Below are positions 12,506 through 23,545 of a DNA stretch of 64,000 bases, piece by piece. The translations under genes were made by a program, and so were the position numbers. Location: positions 382,001 to 446,000 of the forward strand of contig JAYKKI010000067.1 in NCBI GenBank assembly GCA_039881145.1, given 5' to 3'. Within the stretch, counting starts at the first letter, position 1, and the number at the start of each line of letters is the position of its first letter. A model generated the notes under the pieces. It saw only the letters and a list, made by a program, of their open reading frames with translations. It ran no database searches and was not told the DNA's origin. The stretch comes from Druceiella hillmani (taxonomy: Eukaryota > Arthropoda > Insecta > Lepidoptera > Hepialidae).

Positions 12506-14001
12506 GATATTAACATGCAAATATATTGTTAAATATGTGTTCATTTATGTAAAAACATTCCACTCAAGAATTTGCTGTTATATATATATTCTCTCTTGTC
12601 ATATAATGGACATTTGATACTGGACAAATTGTGGAATTTTTCGAAATCACTGGAAAAGTTTCTGTATAGATATGTCAGCATAGTATTGTAGCAATATTGA
12701 TTGGACTTTGTACTCTTTAATCAGATGTTTCTGAGATATGGGCTGCCCATAAAATTGTATTTTTACCTTTCATAATCTGTACTGACCTACGCACATACCA
12801 CTCCTGTTGTCTTCAATTTTACCTTCCAGTGCACACATCCTTTCACTTATTTTAGCCATTCACAGATAATTTTGTAACCTTTCGGAAAGCCTCGCAAATA
12901 TTTTAAAATTAGAAATAAGTTAGTTTATTAAGAAGCATTGAGAGGAGCGGATCACAACACCTAATTTCCCACGTTACTTAACGTAAAAAGGCATAAGGTA
13001 TTATGTTTTTTTTCTTAATTAACTCTTACCTTTGTTAAAGTTAATTAACATATATATAGCTTATACCTTTTGTTAATAATTGTTTCTAATTGACTCATAT
13101 CTTTTGTTAATTAAAATAGTAATTCTTGATATTCAAAATAGAGTGAAAGTTATTAAATATAAAAAATTTAATACTTATTCCTTTGGATTTATACCTTCGA
13201 ACTTTATTTCCATAATAATCAGCCGCACTCGTAGGAGTACGAGTATGGTATCACTCGCTTAGTGAACAGATAACAGTGTTCTGCAAAAAAATTGACCTAC
13301 TGCATTATCTTTCATGGTTTAAATTAACCAGTTTCGTTATTTTTTTTACCCAGTGTTACTTTTTGACGGATCATTATATAAAAATAAAGCTACATTAACA
13401 TGATTATTCTTTTACGTAACGAATTAAATATTTAAAAAAATCAATGCTACTCTTCAGTTTTAGTTAAAATAAAGGGTATAGCAAAACAAATAAATTCATT
13501 ATTGCATTATTCATTTGTTAAAATTATAGGTTATAATCAATATAAAATGGTGAAGCTTTTTCGCGTTGAATTAGGTTATATTTATTAGCTCACATCACAT
13601 GAGCTTACATTTGTTTTGCTTATAGTATCTGACGGAAGCTTGTTGAAAGTTAATTGAATTACGCATTGGTTTAAATTTATTACGTTGGTAAGCAGAAATA
13701 CATATTTTAGATATTCGATTATAACGTAATTTCATGTAATTCCAGGTGCGGTCTACACTATTAACGAAATATTGCGAGTTTTCAAGTAGAAAATATCTTC
13801 ACTATATATCTTGTTAGTTTTACCCACTGCAGAGTGTCAAAGGTATTATAAATATCAAATACGATTGTTTTTCCCCATTTTACTTTAGGATAAAAGTATA
13901 TCTGACAGTTGATGTAGATTTTCACAAACCAGGCTTCCGCTATTGTGTTTGAAACATATAAATGCTGTTGGTTGTTCCTAAGAGTTAATCTTTACTAATA
14001 T

Positions 14002-14140
14002 CCCACCTGAAGATGTTGTAATACAACGAAACCTAGGTCGTGGTAAGGAAATTAAAGAAAATAGAAATAATACTACATCACGTAGTTTCATTTAATTGTG
14101 AATAATGAATTTCTACAAAATTAACGCCAAATATATTCAA
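14002..14140 (+). repeat. 139-bp dispersed repeat with hammerhead-ribozyme-like 5' end, full-length copy A
   Basis: This full copy matches the minus-strand copy at 18,399-18,536 over its whole length, which defines both ends: 5' CCACCTGAAGAT and 3' ATATATTCAA or a close variant. The first 42 nt fold like a small type-I hammerhead. CCAC (14,003-14,006) pairs with GTGG (14,040-14,043) as stem I. CTGAAGA is at 14,007-14,013. GTTGT (14,015-14,019) pairs with ACAAC (14,023-14,027) as stem II. GAAA is at 14,028-14,031. CC/GG with a TA loop forms stem III, and GTC at 14,037-14,039 is the expected cleavage triplet. An extra T at 14,014 departs from the canonical core. Further 3' is a second small palindrome, ACTAC...GTAGT. 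There is no coding capacity, so it looks like a short non-autonomous retroelement. Confidence 0.75.
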
Positions 14141-14627
14141 TATCCACACCAGTGTTATTTCCTTATCACCATAATAGCAAAATCCATTTCAACCTTATTT
14201 CATTGATCTCAGCGTATCAGAAAAACTAGGTACTTTATACATTAGTCCATCATAATGAAAGAAAGTCGCATTTAATTTAGAGTTATTTTATTTATTTACT
14301 TGGCATATTTAAATCAATCAACAATCACCAAAAAACAATATAAAACTTACGCTGAATATGTAAAACTACTATCCCGATAATAACGGATAGGAAATAAATA
14401 ATATTATTGCGAGGTAGAAAAAAGTTACGTAGTAAATTACAAAAAATGAAAAGAACCCGCGATTACTAGTAGTCAATCGTTTTACTAGAGCGTACGTACA
14501 TTTATACGCATAATTCATTTTTTGTTTGGAAATATTTACCCACTACTTAAATTTTACTTAATTTTACATAAAATGTATTACATGAAAAACTTAATGGAAA
14601 ACTTGTTTCCATCAAAATAACTTAAAT

Positions 14628-14668
14628 AGTATAGTTACGCATGTTACGTAATCATGCGTAACTATACT
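14628..14668. repeat. 16-bp perfect hairpin
   Basis: AGTATAGTTACGCATG is followed by a 9-nt loop and its exact reverse complement. It stands alone in non-coding DNA and has no poly-T tail or other sign of a terminator. Confidence 0.9.
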
Positions 14669-14805
14669 CACTGTATAAACCTCATATCCTAAAGTTTAAT
14701 CCTGTATTTTCGGCCCACCATTTACATCCAATTAACTGAAATAAGCCTCAGTTGGATTGATATAATTACAATTCTTTGCCAGCTCTGCCATGTTTTACTT
14801 CATAA

Positions 14806-14964
14806 TCACGCCGTTTCATGACAGCAGGCGACAATGTAGAAAGCATCGATGAAGCGGCACAGGCGATCAAGCAGTTGCAAATCACGGCCATCCCCTATAA
14901 GGCTCGCGCTACCTCTGCCTCCACCTATTGTCTCCATAAATCCAATTTTGTAAAGAAAACATAA
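14806..14964. other. GC-richer island with overlapping short frames
   Basis: Base composition here is much less A+T-rich than the surroundings. A plus-strand frame of 48 codons starts at ATG 14,818 and ends with TAA at 14,962-14,964. A minus-strand frame of 43 codons starts at 14,937 and ends at 14,806. Neither is recognised. The composition suggests a former or present coding exon or a piece of a mobile element, but no splice sites or conserved motif settle it. Confidence 0.25.
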
Positions 14965-16088
14965 TGAATGACCAACCTCACAAATAACGATTTCGGTATT
15001 TGAGATATGCTGAATTACGTACGTCCACCAATGAAATAATATACGAATATAATTCCAAATGTTTTGGTTACTTGTTTTTTTCTTATTATTTTTTTATTAT
15101 AGTTAGAATAGAGAACAGCAAATCAAAATATATTTAACTACCTAGATTCATCATATACTACAATTAAATCCATTTAATTTATTCACAAAATTATATTAAT
15201 TTCTTATAATTTCTGAAAGTCCATTGCAAAATGTCATTATCTATTAATTTAGAAGAGGAAAGAAACACTTTTAAAAACGCGATATTCTATTTTTTGTATT
15301 TTTAATAAAGGTAAGTAAACATGAAAACAATATGTGAAATAAAAAGCACTTAAAACACATAGTATTCGAATGAAATGATAAAACACATATTTCACTAATT
15401 CATTCACAGATGCCGTTGAGTAATATAGATTGAAATAAAACGAGGTCATATACTCATATTTCGCATCTGTCGTACTTACCAGATTTATTGTTCAAACTTA
15501 CCATACTTATATGTAATAGCAGATCACACTAAGCAAGTGGGCAAATGAGAATATGAATTGACTAATCATATGATTTTTTGCTTAGTTCGGAAGCAAGGAA
15601 ACAAGAAATCACACTGTCAGCCACTACAGTACACTTGCAAGGGAACATACTTTGCGACCTGCGAATGTAGATTGTACTGTTTAATTCACTCCTTATACCT
15701 TCCCCAAAATACAACAATTATATTCAAAATTATTAACAGATATTTATATTGATATTGAAAATTATGTAGGAATGTATATTCAAAATGTATGTAGCATATT
15801 AATTCTCAATTTAAAGTTGGTTAATAATAAATCTATTTAAGTTTTAAGATGCGCAAGAATTGACCGAGACTTAGTAATCATTTGATATGTTGAAATTTCA
15901 AGAAAACATTCTATACAATTTTTGTTCATTATATTATTTATAACTCAATTTACGTAGCTATTTTATATTCTTTATTTCTTTCATTTGTATTCTTATTACT
16001 ATAGAATACTTTAAAATGATGGGTTCTAAATTATAGTTTCATATTGTCTAGACCAGATATTTTGTATGCATGTAGCTATATATACTTG

Positions 16089-16094
<6 letters not shown>

Positions 16095-16145
<51 letters not shown>
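16095..16145. repeat. (TA)n microsatellite
   Basis: About 25 TA units, ending in a TATATTTA interruption. Confidence 0.95.
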
Positions 16146-16153
<8 letters not shown>

Positions 16154-17617
16154 TTACCCATAAATAAATATAGTTCTTTATTATAAAACAGAAAGGGGAA
16201 AATTATGAATAAATTAATAATAAATAATAAGTGTTTGGCGGAAAACACTGACGTCCCAGATGGCCGGTGTGCGATAAGATGGGTTTCAAGATAATGTTAT
16301 ATTAAGTTTGACTTTAAGTTAGCAGGACTCTCGTTTTACATTTGTTATTTTCAATAAGTGATTGTGTGGACATGTATGATCAAAGGTAAATACAGTTCGG
16401 TCCAAGGAAATCAAATAAGAGCCGATATGAATCTAAATATGAAAAACCCCTTGAGGAATTGAACCACTTAAGACATATTATTTTATATATTTGTATTACA
16501 TGTTTGCTTTCACTTCTAGGCATTGTATAAATGTTGTTGTATATCTATTGTATAAACATTCTTTGTAGAAAAACGTGTAAAAGACTAATAATAAGCTAAA
16601 TTGAAAACGCCGTTCAGTGAAAAAATTATACTGAAAATTAAAAAATATATATTTTATATAAATATTCATAGCAGACATGCGAATGCTAAAAAAAATTATT
16701 GCAATAAATTGTCTATTATTAGTTTAGAACACTATTCTATTTACAGTTACAGAGTATGCTTCAGAATTCGAATCAATATTCCATGAGACAGGTGACTCAA
16801 CTGTGAGGTAAATTTCGATCAAAGAATATATATTTCCTTAATCACATTTTTACTGTAACTAGTTATTTTTTGTTTTAGAATTCGATTTTTTCACACATTA
16901 TCGATTTAAATGTTTTTAATAATTAGTTTTTAATATTTATTTATGTCCAAGCTTACTAATTCAGAGTGTCGCATTTAAAATTCGTAAACTCTCAAAAGTA
17001 ACCGCGAGGAATTAAATCGAATTTAAATCAATTCAACTTTTTTTGCAGTATTATTTTGCAAATATTTGTGGTCCATAGTAATACCAAATGCCTGGCGTAT
17101 AGTAATATTTACATTTTATACAAAATTAGCTTTCCGTCATATTTGTACGTGAACGTCAAAGCTTAACCTTGTCATAGCAGTAAGTTGGTTGATATTTTTT
17201 TGCTTATTTTAGTGTCCTATTGATTAATTAAAATAATATTTCTTTTATTCAATTCTAATTGAGATTTTTTGCCGTAACATGGATACAAACAAATAAAAAA
17301 AATGACATTAATTTTAACTTTTTGTGTAAAAGTGCTTTTTCGTGGTAGCTGCTTTTATAATCTTCATATCATATTTAGAAATTTGCAATTTCTAGAGACC
17401 AATGGTAAAATAATCAATTTTTCAACTAATCTTGATTTCTAAAACTGTTTTACTAAAATTTATTAGACAACTTAGAAAATAAATCTCCCCGTTTAAATTC
17501 GTGCTAAAATATTAGAAAAACTTAAAATATTGCAAATACCGGATAACCATAGACATATTTACAATACTCATACACATTTATGACACTGATGTAACGCTCA
17601 AAAGATATTTTATTTAG

Positions 17618-17692
17618 TAACATTGACATTTTTGCGCAAACCTCCAGATCGGTTCTATCGCGAGTTGCAGAGCATTGTTTTCGAAATATTAG
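17618..17692 (+). CDS. Candidate 75-bp internal exon (host gene unknown)
   Basis: A pyrimidine-rich stretch ending in TTTATTTAG at 17,617 could be a 3' splice site, and ATTAG|GTAAAAAG at 17,692/17,693 is a good 5' splice-site match. The 75 bp between them are clearly less A+T-rich than the flanks. One frame is open through them and reads TLTFLRKPPDRFYRELQ and onward. The same frame stays open downstream to 18,003, but that part is low-complexity and hydrophobic as expected of A+T-rich intron. No protein family is recognised, so this could be a small exon in a very long intron-rich gene or chance. Confidence 0.25.
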
Positions 17693-18003
17693 GTAAAAAG
17701 AGAGTGTTGTTATATATTAAATTAACCCGCCAAGTGCGTGTAAAACTCAAGCCCTGTATGATATTCATTTACATAACAATGTGCTATATATTTAATACTA
17801 GTTGCTCAGTCAAGTTCTCCCTACACTGCATTATTATCTCTGTTATTTGTCGCGAACTTAAATACAGTAAATATTTATGTATAATATTTTTTTTATTCCT
17901 AAATTCTATATACAATGAAAATAATAATATGTCTTATAAATCGGAAGTAGCAATGAACAGAATATTAAAAACAAAGAGAAAACTATTTACTTATCTTACA
18001 TGA

Positions 18004-18231
18004 TTACAACAAAGTACAACTGGTTTCAAAAATCGATTTGCATTTAATCATCTGACACAATAAACAAAAAATGCTTTGTACACGACAGCTGGCAACGACG
18101 TCTGCGGTCACACATCTGCCCACGTGGGGATTTCGTAATAAATAACACTGCCGTGCCTCTCGCTCACACTCCACATCGGAGCCACAGGTCAGAGTACCAA
18201 TACTATATCTCTTTGGTCCGAAAGTAAACAA
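18004..18231 (-). CDS. Candidate exon or gene fragment with spaced cysteines
   Basis: A 75-codon minus-strand frame lies over a GC-richer island (about 18,080-18,200). Its centre has a Cys pattern: TCGSDVEC, six residues, CYLLRNPHVGRC. That spacing, with SD-x-EC and a Gly-Arg-Cys end, resembles small disulphide modules of secreted or extracellular arthropod proteins. Codons outside the island look non-coding, so the frame may extend beyond a true exon of about 35 codons. No convincing splice acceptor is visible upstream. It lies on the strand opposite the candidate exon at 17,618, so the two would not be one gene. Confidence 0.25.
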   Translation of the reverse strand: MFTFGPKRYSIGTLTCGSDVECEREARQCYLLRNPHVGRCVTADVVASCRVQSIFCLLCQMIKCKSIFETSCTLL

Positions 18232-18398
18232 CTTGTAGAGAGTGGGTACAACGATAGTTCAATAATTCATAGTAATTTGATTTAGTTTCAAATTATTAGT
18301 TTATCTTTAATTTTCAATATATAAGCATCCACATGATTGAGGTTTATAAAATAAAAGTGAGAGGAGGAAATAGAGTTAAGAGTTTTTTACACAAATAT

Positions 18399-18536
18399 TG
18401 AACATATTTGGTCTTAATTTTGCAGAAATTCATGATTCACAATTAAATGAAACTACGTGATGTAGTATTATTTCAACTTTATATAAATTCTTTAACATGA
18501 CATAGGTTTCGTTGTATTACAATATATTCAGGTGGA
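18399..18536 (-). repeat. 139-bp dispersed repeat, full-length copy B
   Basis: This is the reverse complement of the family described at 14,002-14,140, full length, with both ends preserved. In its own direction the 5' end keeps CCACCTGAA, the ATTGTAATACAAC hairpin and CGAAACC. The CUGANGA box and cleavage triplet region are mutated (CTGAATA; ATGTC), so any ribozyme activity should be lost. The middle palindrome ACTAC...GTAGT is intact. Confidence 0.8.
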
Positions 18537-18555
18537 CAATTAACAAATATAATTG

Positions 18556-18590
18556 CCCATCCGAAGGTGTTTTACAACAGCGAAAGCTAA
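18556..18590 (+). repeat. Degenerate copy of the hammerhead-like segment
   Basis: CCATCCGAAGGTGTTTTAC is followed by AACAGCGAAAGC. This parallels the 5' segment of the 139-bp family (CCACCTGAAGATGTTG then ATACAACGAAACC) with several substitutions. It lies directly in front of the better-preserved plus-strand copy at 18,594. Confidence 0.4.
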
Positions 18591-18593
18591 TTA

Positions 18594-18650
18594 CCTACCT
18601 AAAGATGTAATACAACGAAACCTGGGTCGTGGTGAAGAATTTAAATAAAG
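18594..18650 (+). repeat. 139-bp dispersed repeat, 3'-truncated copy C
   Basis: The first 57 bp of the family are present: CCTACCTAAAGATGTAATAC, then AACGAAACCTGGGTCGTGG, then GAAGAATTTAAATAAAG. The conserved G of the CUGANGA box is A here and stem II is shortened, so it is a decayed copy. The distal half, with the second palindrome, is absent. It is head to head with copy B. Confidence 0.7.
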
Positions 18651-18961
18651 TTTTTTTTTCTTCAGAACTATAAATATCTGGAATAAGTTTTCATATAATT
18701 TAGACGGAACTTTTTTTTTTAGGCTGAAATATTTTCGAATAGACACCGAAGTTTCGCAATAATACGTTTTTACATTTAGGTAAGGTTCTCTAAAAACTAC
18801 AAAGAACTGAACTAACTTAACTCTACATACAGAGCAGCTCCAAGATTGCAGGTTAATGAAAGACACAAGAATATATTGATTCCTTGAGTATTCCATATTT
18901 TTTTCCTAATTAAAAGCTGAATATATACACATTATTCAGTCTTAGTTTATTGAGTGTAACT

Positions 18962-19870
18962 AAATAATAATAATAATAAAAATAAATGTTTATTTCAGAT
19001 TTTTACATCCATATAATGTTAGTAGATACAATAGCAAACTTACAAACTAATGTTAGTGATAATAATATAATAATAATAAGTAAATGGCAACCCGGTTGGA
19101 GTCCCCGATTATGGTGACCGGCTATACGACTGCGTGCAGCCGTATCCACCGAGCCAGCACCGGAGAGTCCCACCCGTCTGCCAGCGCGCGCAGGATGTTA
19201 TTGGGACTGCAGCGCGTACGGTGCATAATGGAAGCGCACCGTTTGCGCAAAGCGAACATCGCGGAGGCACTACAGTAATGCGGCAATCCCACCGACACCC
19301 GGAACGCATTATTATATTGCACACGCAGGTCGCTGTATGTCCGCTGCGTAAAGTTGACCCACAGGCTGCAGGTGTAAAATGATTGACAATATGCTTTAAA
19401 AAGCGCAATTTTGACAGTGCCTGTGGGCCAACTTATTGCATCGGACAGACAGCGCCCTGTGCTCTTTTTCAACATCCTTATCGTCCTTAAGGTCCTCGGT
19501 GACCCAATGGGCCAAGTATTTAAATTCCTCAACTTTCTTTAGAAATGTACCACAGAGAGTGAAATTAGGGACAAAAGTATATCGATTGTTGGTCGGCCTG
19601 AAAATCGTTATTTCACTTTTCTTCGTATTGTATTTCAAACCATGGGTCAGCGCGTAGGACTCACAATTTTTTAAGAGCCTTCGTAGGACACCAATCGATG
19701 GGCTCAGCAACACCATATCATATTATTTACACATACTCCATCTATGTGACATCAGACACCCGTGCTGCTGAGCTCACCGATCAGTCGGTTGACATACAAG
19801 CTGAAGAGGGTGGGAGAGGTCAATCCCCCTTGCCTCATACCACAATCCAGCCCGTATTCACACAAACTAT
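18962..19870 (-). pseudogene. 5'-truncated non-LTR retrotransposon (reverse transcriptase C-terminal part)
   Basis: Read on the minus strand, the GC-richer block 19,080-19,870 encodes pieces of a reverse transcriptase in shifting frames. They include CGMRQGGLTSPTLFSLYVN (about 19,785-19,845), a damaged catalytic box followed by MVLLSPSIGVLRRLL (from about 19,716), a GTFLKKVEEFKYL segment, and a C-terminal stretch ending near ILRALADGWDSPVLARW (19,150). The YADD box is reduced to Y-D before MVLL, and at least two frameshifts and one stop (after SSTGV) are present. The 3' end has an A+T-rich untranslated tail and a (TTA)n run down to 18,962, as in several non-LTR clades. Upstream reverse transcriptase motifs and endonuclease are missing, so this is a dead-on-arrival 5' truncation. 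The clade is not resolved by eye. Confidence 0.85.
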
Positions 19871-20189
19871 TTAAATATAATATAATTATAAAACAAATTA
19901 CGCTGTAACAAAAATCTGTTTAAAAAAAAAGTGACAGTGTTCACTTAGCTGTAAAACACGAGTGGTTTGAACGCATGGAGATATGCTTAATCACACGAGA
20001 GTTAATTTTTTCAAAATTAAGGTTATTATTGTACGTTCGAATCTAAATCCATTCATATAGAGTCACAAAATATGTAATAGAAGTAGTGGGATAGTACACA
20101 ATGATATGGTCGAACGTTGATTCGTGAGATTTTCATATTATTTCTTTAGTAACGCTTATATTTTAGATCCACTACATATATATGTGTGT

Positions 20190-20191
<2 letters not shown>

Positions 20192-20230
<39 letters not shown>
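20192..20230. repeat. (TA)n microsatellite
   Basis: About 19 TA units, preceded by a short TATATATGTGTGTCC sequence. Confidence 0.95.
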
Positions 20231-20231
<1 letters not shown>

Positions 20232-20581
20232 GAGTATATGTATTTTGTTTTCTATTAAATTAAATTGCTCGTAACCTATTAGCACTAAGATGTAAGTTGA
20301 GTATGGTTTTATTAAGAAACTAAATAAATAAAGTATATACAGAAGTCGTATCAATCACATAAAAAGTATTTTTAAAAATTTCCGTACTCAACCAGAACTT
20401 AAAACAAACATTTTTTATGTACTTATGAGAATACATCTGTCACATTGATTTACAACAAACTACTCCGCTTTGGACGAACACTGATCATTGAAACCGGTAA
20501 TCTTCTAACATTATCGACGTATTGGTATCATTATGCACACAAGACGTAGCGTGTATTACATTGCAAATACAATTGAATACA

Positions 20582-20660
20582 AATTTTTAGTTCAAAAAAA
20601 TGAAATGTGATCAAAATTACCGAAACCTTTTTTTGATGCTGACAAACAAGTAATGAAGAT
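20582..20660 (+). repeat. Dispersed repeat, copy 2
   Basis: Direct-orientation partner of 12,417-12,505, with the same core order and a few substitutions. Flanks differ, so this is a mobile or dispersed fragment rather than part of a longer duplication. Confidence 0.7.
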
Positions 20661-23340
20661 ACGTATTTATTTATGCAATAATATTGCATTCATTTTTTTT
20701 TATTTAAATATGAGTATGAGGAAAAATAATAGTATTTATTCTTATATTCTGCATATTTGCAATATTAATATTAACCAAGTGCCTAGAAGTCATAACTGTC
20801 AAGAGAAACCTAATAACAACATAGTTTTACTGGTACAATTTTTTTTATATTTAAGTTAAAAAATAATGTACTTTACTCAAATACCTCTTTGGAACGGTAT
20901 TTCACATAGTTTTCATACAACTTTTTCCATTTAACATTACATTAATAAAAGATTTTAGACAGTTTTTCAAGTTTGTATATTTTTTATTCGTCTCGCTTTC
21001 ATGCTATTTAATTTTCATTAAATAATTAAATAATTTCCATTAAATTTTACACACATACGGCCCACGTTAAGCACACGCATGTACCCATAACTGATTTTTT
21101 GTGGGTAATTGGATTTTCAAATTACATTACCATTTTTCACTTTTCTACACAAACAAAGCGTGGTTCGAAACTAGTATTGTTAGAAATTTATCTTTAGTAA
21201 TTCTATTTATTATTAAATTATATATTCTATTACATCAGAACTTGGATCACAATTAATGTATTTTATATTGTCTAAAAACCGTAATTACTAAAAAATATTC
21301 CAAGCATATTAACCAGTTTGTTTAGTCACCAAAAAGAAAGAAAATCTAAAGCGCGATTATTTTCTTCATCGAAGTCGAATTCGATATGATTTTTGTGGAT
21401 AAAAAAGGTTTATATACGATATTATCCATAAAATCTATACAGTGTCATTTACGAGTATTCAAGCAAGTTTTGATACCTTGGATAATTAAATAATTCTAAA
21501 TTCAAAATGCTGATAGCTCATGGCTTCCTATTAGTTTCTCAACTCTATTTCCTTAATATCCAAACATAGCACCTTTCTCGAATATTTGACTCCATATTCT
21601 CCTGTATTATGGAACAGGCACAACTTCAATATTTGAAACGCGTTATTTCTTTAAAATTGGTCTAAAATGTTACAATTGTCGTAATTCTTTAAATCATAAA
21701 TCATCTCTCAATGCTCGATTCCTTATAATTATCTTAATTCGTTTTCTTATTAGTTTATGTATTTAATTTATTAACTTATAAATTTCCACCTTTAAATATT
21801 TTATATATACTTTATACTGTCTTCCACTAACAAACCAAACAATAGGAAAATTGCTCATATTGTTAAAGTTTCTCTTTTAGTACAAATTTCCGTTTTAAGC
21901 ACATTATGTTAAATAAATAAATAACAAAAAAAAACAATGAGAGGAGTCCAACCAAATAAATCATTTTTCTCATCAGTTGATTTTTAAAATACGATTCGAT
22001 GAAATTGAATAAGTTTCCAAGTCACATTTAATATGATAAATAATATAAAGAATACTGTATATTATTTATGTCACCCTCAAGGAAAAATACCTTATCTATT
22101 ATGAGAACCAAAAACCTGTCGGAAAAGTGAAATTTTCGGAGTTTTTGATTATAATTAACTAAATTTTTTTGTATAGTGGAGAACGCATAATTCCTATTAC
22201 CTACAGAAAAATATTTAGCCATAGCTGAACATTGGTTACATTACAGCATATAATTAAAAATATAAATCAACGTAACCAATTATCAAACGATTATCATAGC
22301 GAAAAAAGAACCGCTATGCTCAGTCTGTGGCAAGCGAATATGTGAAACTATTTGATTAATTAATCAAGCCACTATTCTATAAATATGTGAAACTAGAGTA
22401 ACTTCGATCAAAATTGAGATATGGCATAAACTTCATAATCATAACAAATGGATCTTTGTTTTTTCTAGTTCCATAAAAGCTATCCTTAACTGTAAAAAAC
22501 ATGACCCTATGTATAAAACCTAGGAGACAAATGAATAATGACCCTTAAAAAATAATGTAAATTATATGCAACAAACAATATACTGAAGGTCATATAATAT
22601 TTATGAAAGTAAATATAAAAATATTATACCTAATACCAATATAATTGAAGACGATTATTGTAAAGACAAAAAAATTATATATATTTCTAATCCAGAAACT
22701 ATTCACTTATACTCGTATAGTTTAGACAGAGAAAGCTTGAAATGGGCAAGCTATAAAATGGATTAAATTTGTAAAATAACAGAAAATTTTAAAAATAAAA
22801 GTAAATGCAATAAAATTATGAAAAACCATTATTTTAGTTATGTTATATGTAGAATAATTGAACTATTAATGATGTGCCTAGTGTATTAACTGATTATTTT
22901 TCTCAAAGATATTTTTTTCAAATCGGATTCCTTTAGTAATAATGGATGTGGATTAATAAATTGTTTGATGTTTAAAATGTGTAATAAGAAAAAAAAATAA
23001 GAACTGCACGAAATAATACTGACATAGAATTAGAAGATAAAACTAATATTACCGAATAAAATGAATGTGGTCAGGAAAGAAAACCTTAAAGAAGATATTT
23101 TAGAATTGCTCAATTAACTTGTAAAATTAAATTTGTAATCTTGAAATATTTTATATTGTATAATCATTGCGTAAAGCGCAGAAAGTAAGTGTAAAGTAAT
23201 TGTGAAAAATTATAGAGTGAAAAAAAGTAATATTAATTGAAATACATATGAAAATAACCATACTATTATATTGTATATTGTTGTAAAATAAATTTAGAAA
23301 ATGGAATTTTACTCTTAAGGAGGGTGTGTAATATACCAAC

Positions 23341-23545
23341 CCCAAACTACTTAACTATTAGTTATCTATTCCGAATGTTCTCGTATACAACAACCAAAAC
23401 TACTAATTAACTATTTGTTACCTATTTTAAATGTTCTGGAACACAACAAACAAAACAACTAATTAGCTATAAGTTGTCTATTTCGAATGTTCTTGGACAC
23501 AATGTACACATAAAAACAAAACTACTAATTCAATAAGCTGTTGTT
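23341..23545 (+). repeat. Tandem repeat, about 57-65-bp unit, three to four copies
   Basis: Three units share the order ACTACTAATTAACTAT, GTTACCTATTTCGAATGTTC, then GGACACAACAAACAAAA with variants, and a fourth starts at about 23,520. It follows a purine run and TGTGTAATATACC (23,319-23,338), which vaguely recalls a polypurine tract and LTR start. No matching LTR end or retroelement protein was found next to it. Confidence 0.75.

Larger units (their letters stand above)
8066..14001. other. Non-coding A+T-rich stretch
   Basis: No recognisable gene is present. The stretch holds microsatellites at 10,135-10,222 and 11,484-11,556, a degenerate CTAC/CTTA-rich patch at 10,300-10,460 with a 20-bp direct repeat, one copy of a short dispersed repeat at 12,417-12,505, and an unrecognised open frame at 9,010-9,318. 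Confidence 0.6.
14141..17617. other. Mostly non-coding stretch
   Basis: Apart from the hairpin at 14,628, the GC-richer island at 14,806-14,964 and the microsatellite at 16,095, I see nothing with a recognisable function. Scattered frames of 60-66 codons have no family resemblance and are likely chance. Confidence 0.5.

Noticed and set aside
19084..19382. Plus-strand frames of 64 and 82 codons
   Set aside because: They are antisense shadows of the minus-strand non-LTR reverse transcriptase.
23341..23545. CRISPR-like array
   Set aside because: Units are contiguous without unique spacers and the context is eukaryotic, so it is an ordinary tandem repeat.
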